The notes beneath the pieces were generated by a model. That model did not search any database. It was not told the DNA's origin and saw nothing but the letters and a program-made list of their open reading frames with translations. From Lepidodermella squamata (Eukaryota > Gastrotricha), in assembly GCA_047495785.1 (NCBI GenBank), contig JBLDXI010000003.1:3782001-3846000 (forward strand): a DNA stretch of 64,000 nt, in the 5' to 3' direction. The position numbers and the translations under genes are program-made. Shown here one piece after another: positions 58,211 through 64,000 of the stretch. The number at the start of each line of letters is the position of its first letter. Positions within the stretch are counted from its first letter, which is position 1.

Positions 58211-58573
58211 CAGTGGCGGAGATATGGGGTCTCTAGGGGTAGCACTGATACCCCAAGTCTTCACCCCCCAAAATGGACTGTGGCGCCCCATCAGAATTAA
58301 CATAAGGGTGCCCCCTTACGTTTTTGCCTAGTGGCGCCCCTAAATTCGAAGTAAGCAGGTCGATGCAGCCAATTTGAATAGGTTGAGTGGTCGATTTTGG
58401 GGCTCTAAAACTCGCCAAAACAGTTTTCACCATATGCTTTTCTATAATAGCAAATTAAGGGGTATTTTCGATTGATCATCGTACCTGTCACTACCTAAGT
58501 CAGGTAGTGGCGCCACAGTGTCAGGTAGTAGCCTAGGTGCTACCCTAGGAAAAATTTCATATCTCCGCTACTG
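58211..58573. mobile_element. hAT-type MITE, 363 bp
   Basis: The ends CAGTGGCGGAGATATG and CATATCTCCGCTACTG form an inverted pair with one mismatch. The element is flanked by a perfect 8-bp duplication, TATTATAG (58203-58210 and 58574-58581). This is the diagnostic layout of hAT elements. There is no ORF. Confidence 0.92.
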
Positions 58574-58581
58574 TATTATAG

Positions 58582-60382
58582 TGAGTAATTGAGGTGATCA
58601 TGAATGATTACTGGAGTTGAAAGGTTGAAGTTATATCATTTACACTTCATGCTCTATGCTCTCATTACCTAAGCCGAACTAGAAGTTAGATGTCTAACCC
58701 TTACTGTAACTACAAAATTACTTTGCCGGTCTCTATTCTCTAATAGCACGCCACATCCAAGTTACAAGGCACGCCCTCGGATTTCGATGCCTCTATTTTT
58801 TGCAATCAAGCGATGACAAATCTGATTGCTATTCTCCCTTAGTTTAGCAACATCCATTTTATTTGACTCCAAACCCATGAAGTCGATTATCCTGTGTAAA
58901 GGTCCTTTTACCTGGAGGCTATCGATTATCGATTATCCATAACTTTGCTGCAAATATGTTGCGTGAAACGTGATTATATATTACCCGAACCGCAGGCGTG
59001 ACTTTCGGTTACTTTCCTCTCCCCGTCAAGAAATAAGAGTCTTTTGGGTGAACACTAACAACCATCTGGCGCTTTCACAGTTTTCTTCATTATATACAAC
59101 ACATAATACCTTCTCGAAAGACGGAATATTGTAGTTCTTGAGGAAAACGAAATGACCTCGATTTGATGTTTCTATGCTTTATGCGGTTTCAGTTAGTCTA
59201 TAGAAATAATGTTTGTAGCTGTCGATTTAATCGTCACGTATTGTTGCCGAAAGCTTTTAAAGCCGAATGCGAAACGTGTGTACTTGTTTTTCATGTTACG
59301 CTTGGAAGTCACTACCTGGTTTCCTCGTTAGTCCTCAGATTTCATTAAGAGAACCCGAGTTGCCATTCGATGGCAGAGATAACTGAAAGCTGGGGTAGCA
59401 CATGCCGTCGTAATAGTCCGAGTTTGGGGTCAAAATTTTATTTTCGACAGCCCTATTCTAAAGACTAGCTATATTGTTGTGTAAGCCAATCAAACTGCAA
59501 AATTAGAGTGCTTAGGCTATATTATTGATATAGTAGACAATTTGTCTATCCTGCTAAATACATAAGGGCGGCTTTTTGGACTGAACCTGCTCACTAGTGC
59601 ATTGCTAGTTTTTCTAACTTGCGATTCAATGAGCGATTTCAGAGCTAGTCTTTCCTGATAGTCAGTTTAAAGGAAAAAAGTGAGCGCATCTGGTTTGATT
59701 GACGGCTATGGTCACTGTTGAGTGATTCGTGCTTATACAAGACATATGGCTATCAGCCAATACGCATTTGCGCTCAAGCTCACTTGGTGACCTGCAAATT
59801 ATTTGAAATCGCTGGATGGATGCGCGCCCAAGGACATAGTGTTCAGGAGCCGGGTAGGTCCCTCAAAATATGGCTCGCAGCGCCTCTTGCTTTCATGAAT
59901 TACATTTTTTGTCAAATCCTAGGTTCATTACTAATGAAAATGAGCAATGGAGTTATTTGCTCGACATTATCTTCATTGTTCGTGAATTAGGAGCACATTT
60001 ATTGAGAAATTAAATTTCCTAGCTCCTTCGATGGTAGTATACTCACATATATGTGCTGTTTCTAACACGCTCGATTGCATTATTCAGCTGCTCGCACATT
60101 TCATGACTGTAAAACTACCTGTTGGTAATTTTTTAAAGTGGTGTAGTAAATGCGCATTGAAAAGACTTTAAAGCACCGAAAAACGGTCTGTCTCGCCCGG
60201 CTTGCATGCAGAGCAGCCCTTTGGAAAAACACAGTACCTATCTATGTATCCGTAGCTGTTCATTTAGTACAATTGTGAGTAGTTTTATGTGTATACTGTG
60301 AAATACGTGCGCAGCTTTTTATTCTACTTGAATTTGTATCATGTAGTTTCACGTTTGGTGTTACAATATTATTGCATGCAGT
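58582..60382. other. intergenic, nothing recognised
   Basis: Upstream region of TIMM29. There is no repeat boundary, RNA gene or convincing ORF; short ORFs here lack domains. Confidence 0.5.
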
Positions 60383-61157
60383 ATGTCACGTTCCATCAAA
60401 TTCGTTGCGCATGTGACGCGAAGAAGTCTTTCGGCCGCGGAGAAAGCGCCGACCTCTAACGTAGCGACTACAGTCGTTGAATCTGCAGCAGCTGTAGCTG
60501 AAAGTGAAGCGCCGAAGATACCGTTCGCTACTCGGGTTCGCACTGCTCCTCGCCGCGCTGTCACTGCTATCAGTAATTTATATCTGAAACTCGCAATGTC
60601 TCCATTGTAATGTCATTATTATCGCAACAGAAAACTATTTTGTTCAACTCGGCGGTGATTATAAGCGGTCGTTTATCGACTTGGGTAAGGACATGAAAGC
60701 TCGTCCTTTCAAAACCGGTGCGTATATGAGCTTATGCTTGGTGCTTTACGAGTTGTACAAGAGTGCCCCGACAGAAGATGATTATTATGAAAATGTGGTG
60801 AGGTGTTCAAATGATTTGGCTCTGCTCGCACCCGGTAGCCGAAATACTGAAGCAAACGCTCATATTCGCCGGTTAGTCGATGCATTTAACACCGGTGAGG
60901 TGAAACATTGGGGTTTTGGAATTTTCTCCTTAATTTGGATCGATAAATTTGGCAAAGACGACGATACTTACCCGGCTCATTGCTCATATACAAAGTCTAA
61001 GCGGCGAGAAGCGTTTTCTCGCGTAGTCGATTTCGGTTTTGTCAATCGGTGGTTCATGCTCAAGCATAAAATGGCGTATTTTGACGTCGCTGATGATGAG
61101 TTGGAAGATTACATGCAAACTCAGTCATTCACCGATCGACTCATGGTTTATCGCTGA
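60383..61157 (+). CDS. TIMM29: Mitochondrial inner-membrane translocase subunit Tim29
   Basis: Exons 60383-60572 and 60631-61157 (phase 1, ATCA|gtaatt to caacag|AAAAC) encode 238 residues. The N-terminus is basic and Ser/Ala-rich with few acids at first, as for a mitochondrial presequence. Conserved family features are LLAPGSRNTEANAHIRRL, HWGFGIFSLIW, AHCSY and DFGFVNRWFMLKHKMAYFDV, in the order seen in metazoan Tim29. The hydrophobic segment AYMSLCLVLYELY is the probable membrane anchor. Tim29 works with Tim22 in inserting carrier proteins into the inner membrane. The protein is shorter at the C-terminus than the human one. DDX49 follows 76 bases downstream on the same strand. Confidence 0.9.
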
Positions 61158-61233
61158 TCATCAAACATATTTTGTTTTACAATTAAATTCAATATGTGCC
61201 AATTTATTTGATTTAGGTAATTTTAACCTAGAA

Positions 61234-62100
61234 ATGACGGACAATTCTGCGAAACCGGACGATGATTGCGTGCCGGTTGACGTAACCTTTGCTAAATTAG
61301 GGCTGAATGACTGGTTAGTCAAGCAGTGCCGAGTTTTCGGCCTGAGTCTTCCTACCCCGGTTCAAGCCGCTGTTATCCCGCCTATTCTTGAAGGCCGCGA
61401 TATTATGGCTTGCGCGAAGACTGGGAGTGGAAAAACTGCGGCTTTTGCCCTGCCGATACTTCAAAAACTATGCGAAGAACCGTACGGAATTTTTGCCATT
61501 GTGATCACTCCAACTCGAGAATTGGCCTTTCAAATCTCGGAACAGTTCAAGGTTCTCGGAAAACCTATTAATTTGAAAGCCGTTGTTATTACGGGTGGGC
61601 GAGACATGGTACAACAAGGCTTGGAGCTGTCAGCTAAGCCGCATGTGCTCATAGCTACGCCGGGTCGCTTAGCCGATCATTTAAGCAGCTGTAATACGTT
61701 TTCTCTCGCTCGCGTGAAATTCGTTGTTCTCGATGAGTGCGATAGGCTGCTAGAAGACGCTTTTGGCGAGCAGCTAGCTACGATTTTCGCAGCGCTACCG
61801 GCAAAACGACAAACCCTCTTATTCTCAGCCACCTTAACCGACACGCTGAAAAATTTACCGTCTTTATCCGCGAGTAAACCATTTACTTGGATTTCGAAAA
61901 GCTTGTTAGTTTGTGAAACTGAGTTTTTATTTGTTATATTAATGATATAATAAATTTAGGGTGGCTACTGTTTCTACGCTCGATCAACGATTCGTCCTTA
62001 CGCCAGCCCATGTCAAAGACGCGTATCTCGTGCATATTTTGAAACAGTATCTTGAAGAAAACAAAACGAGTTCGATCATGATCTTCACTAATGTTTGCAA
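61234..62100 (+). CDS. DDX49: DEAD-box RNA helicase DDX49/Dbp8, 3' incomplete
   Basis: Exons 61234-61904 and 61960-62100 join in phase 2. The Q motif (FGLSLPTPVQ), motif I (AKTGSGKT), Ia (PTRELAFQ), Ib (TPGRLADH), II (DECD in place of DEAD), III (SAT) and the start of the second RecA domain (LTPAHVKDAYLVHILKQYL, SIMIFTNVCK) are present. The C-terminal motifs V and VI are absent. The second exon ends in a good donor (TTTGCAA|gtaagt), but the next 1.9 kb belongs to a minus-strand gene. Either the remaining exons lie beyond the window, so that the minus gene is nested in this intron, or the gene is truncated. Known role of the family: small-subunit ribosome biogenesis in the nucleolus. Confidence 0.88.
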
Positions 62101-62117
62101 GTAAGTCAAGCTTGATA

Positions 62118-64000
62118 CTAGGTGACATATCTCACAAAGCATGTTGGAATCAAATTGTTTTTGTGGCTAGCGATATTTAGCCCGACTAGAGCGCGGTGGG
62201 CTTTCATAGTCAAAACAACCGCCTGTGTGTCGGGTAGATAGTCTTTGATTTTACTGGCGACTGAAATTATCGAAGAAGTCGTGCTTGATTGGCTAGTTGT
62301 CGATTGCCGCGAATAGGCCGACATCTGTCTGTTGGGCGTTTGAATTGAATCGCGACTCGGCGGTGTCGTTTGGCCTCTTTGTTTCCGTTCTTCCGCTAAC
62401 AATTTTACCTGATTAGCGCGAACAACACATCGAAAATCGACTCGAATCAGAATAGCCAATCGCCAGCGGAGGAAGTGATTGATGTTAGTTGAAAACTCTT
62501 CACGGGTGTGCATAATGTCCAACAGGTTGTTCAGCGTCCGTGGCTGATAGAACGTGACACATTTTGTCTCGGTGTGATCGAAAACCATGGTTCTAAACAT
62601 CATCAGAATCACATGACTGTTAATTATCTCAAGTATTGATTACCTGCTTATGCTCTCAGGAATATCGGCGAGGGATATAATTAACTCGCCTAAAAAGCTG
62701 TCACATGCCAGGCGTTTTCGCCACACTTCGATTACAAGTACGTTCGATGGCTGCACTAACTGCTCGCTGGTTAATCCAGAGCTGATCAAAAACACGGCAA
62801 AAAATGAGTGGAAAACTAATTTTGTCATTAACTTACAATTCATAAGTCTCGAATTCTCGCGATTCATGCCGGTTTTGCGTGCCTTTGGTCATCTCCACAT
62901 TTTCGAATTCAAAGTCCGGTTTCAGAGAAACGCGGAAATAGTAGTTCGTATCGTTTATACAAACCATTGTCAATCCATGGACTGAAAAGAAAAATCATAT
63001 TAAAATCAATCTCCCTTGAAATTTCTCGACTTACTAGCTAGAACAACCATTCCGTCTGATGAAATCTTGCCAACTTGCAAATAGATCTCGCCCTCGGGTA
63101 GTGGCTCGTTTTCTACATCGTTCTGAAAGTGTTTAACCGACTGTCGACGGCCTTTTTTCTGCGTCAATTGGCTCTCGTCACAATTGGTTACGTTCGTCAA
63201 ATAGGTTCTAATCAGATCCTTACAATTCTGGGCCCGGGTGTTTAGTTCAATTATCAACTGCTTGTACGTCTCGTTTTCTTGTAGACGGCGCGGGAAAATG
63301 ACGATTTGCGACGTTTGAATTTCAGAGAAAATTTGCTCCAAATCGTAGATTGTCCGCAAAACTCGGCTGTAATAATCGGGTCGACGGCCTTTCAACGCCA
63401 GATTACTCTTTATCAAAACGCACAAGTACGACCAGGTCGTGAAAACGCATCGAACCGCCAACTCGCCCTCCAAATTTGACAAAATCTGCTGTAGGAATTC
63501 ATTGATAGCCGCGATCAAAGCATCGCCACTTGCTGCACTTGCTTGATCCAGGAAATCTGCTACGTAATGTTCATGCTTATCCGCCGTGATCTTCGCATGA
63601 GCTTCGATGCTTCTTGAAATTATTGATGTCAGATTAAGGCGGCAGTTTTCAATCAACTCGCGGGTTAGTTGCTCCTCTTTCCGCGGAATTCTGATATCGT
63701 CGTCTTGTTCCGAGAAAATACCTGTGTCTCGGGAAGCATACGTACTACGGCCCATGGATCGATCGTCGAGTTCGATTGCTTGGTCGACAACAGTGTTTGT
63801 CTCCAATTTCCGCCAGATTTCCTCGCTTACGTACTGAATATTGCTGAGGGCTCGCATTAGCCGTTCGCTCAGTTCTTTCGCTTCTTTCAGCTCCAACTCG
63901 CTTGTCGACGACTTGCGCCTTGTTTTCGGCATTTCGTCTTGGTAGTAGCTGTCGATGCGCGTTTTATCGACGACGATGACGTGGGCTTGTTTAATAATCG
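62118..64000 (-). CDS. Munc13/BAIAP3-like C2-domain protein, 5' partial
   Basis: Exons in transcript order: 63036 to beyond 64000 (open at the right edge), 62837-62981, 62644-62781 and 62118-62592, with phases 1, 2, 2 in agreement. The first exon is helical (ELKEAKELSERLMRALSNIQ; FTTWSYLCVLIKSNLALKG; RTIYDLEQIFSEIQ), like the MHD2 part of a MUN domain. It is followed by a C2 domain (EGEIYLQVGKISSDG..., YYFRVSLKPDF, VLVIEVWRKRLACDSFLGEL). The C2 calcium-binding aspartates are mostly absent. The C-terminus is a Ser/Thr-rich linker with a final helical tail. The family suggests a role in vesicle tethering or exocytosis. Its stop is 18 bases from the last DDX49 exon. Confidence 0.72.

Overview
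The window looks like invertebrate animal nuclear DNA. Genes carry many short GT-AG introns (48-65 nt is common, with T-rich 'TTTCAG' acceptors), intergenic DNA is AT-rich, and products include a Cys-loop channel family, a class C GPCR, collagen/EGF membrane proteins, TIMM29, DDX49 and a Munc13/C2 protein. A small-genome ecdysozoan such as a tardigrade or nematode fits best, but no marker fixes the phylum. All exon models were joined by hand from splice sites and phase; every multi-exon model below closes in frame.

Region 1-34 kb is gene-bearing and fairly ordinary. It holds a Glu/Pro/Lys-rich coiled-coil protein (5' end outside the window), a 1335-residue disordered single-pass membrane protein, a 1487-residue mosaic receptor (IgGFc-binding modules, DxDxDG metal motifs, collagen, EGF, TM), two small single-pass membrane proteins, a GABA-B-like receptor with a reading-frame problem, an intronless Rieske choline monooxygenase-like enzyme, and a smaller collagen/EGF/TM protein related to the mosaic receptor.

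Region 35-52 kb is the most unusual part. A cassette of cathepsin L (+), a chimeric channel (-) and a secreted bacterial-type transglycosylase (-) is present once intact (35.6-42.4 kb). A second, transposon-riddled copy (44.3-51.9 kb) has decayed cathepsin and transglycosylase genes. The chimeric channel, preserved in both copies, has a signal peptide, two L-type-lectin-like domains, a Ser/Thr-rich stalk and then a complete Cys-loop ligand-gated channel subunit. In the second copy a 962-bp TIR element sits inside a coding exon, but its own ends supply splice sites that would remove it in frame. A near-identical 392-bp tract beside the insertion suggests gene conversion between the copies.

Region 49-60 kb is a graveyard of non-autonomous DNA elements: a foldback hairpin, a Mutator-like element with 208-bp arms, a 5.5-kb segment bounded by 331-bp inverted repeats, a pogo/Tigger-like MITE and a hAT MITE with a perfect 8-bp duplication. 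No transposase was recognised.

Region 60-64 kb returns to housekeeping genes: TIMM29 followed 76 bp later by DDX49 on the same strand. DDX49 stops after its motif-IV region because a convergent C2-domain gene occupies the following DNA.
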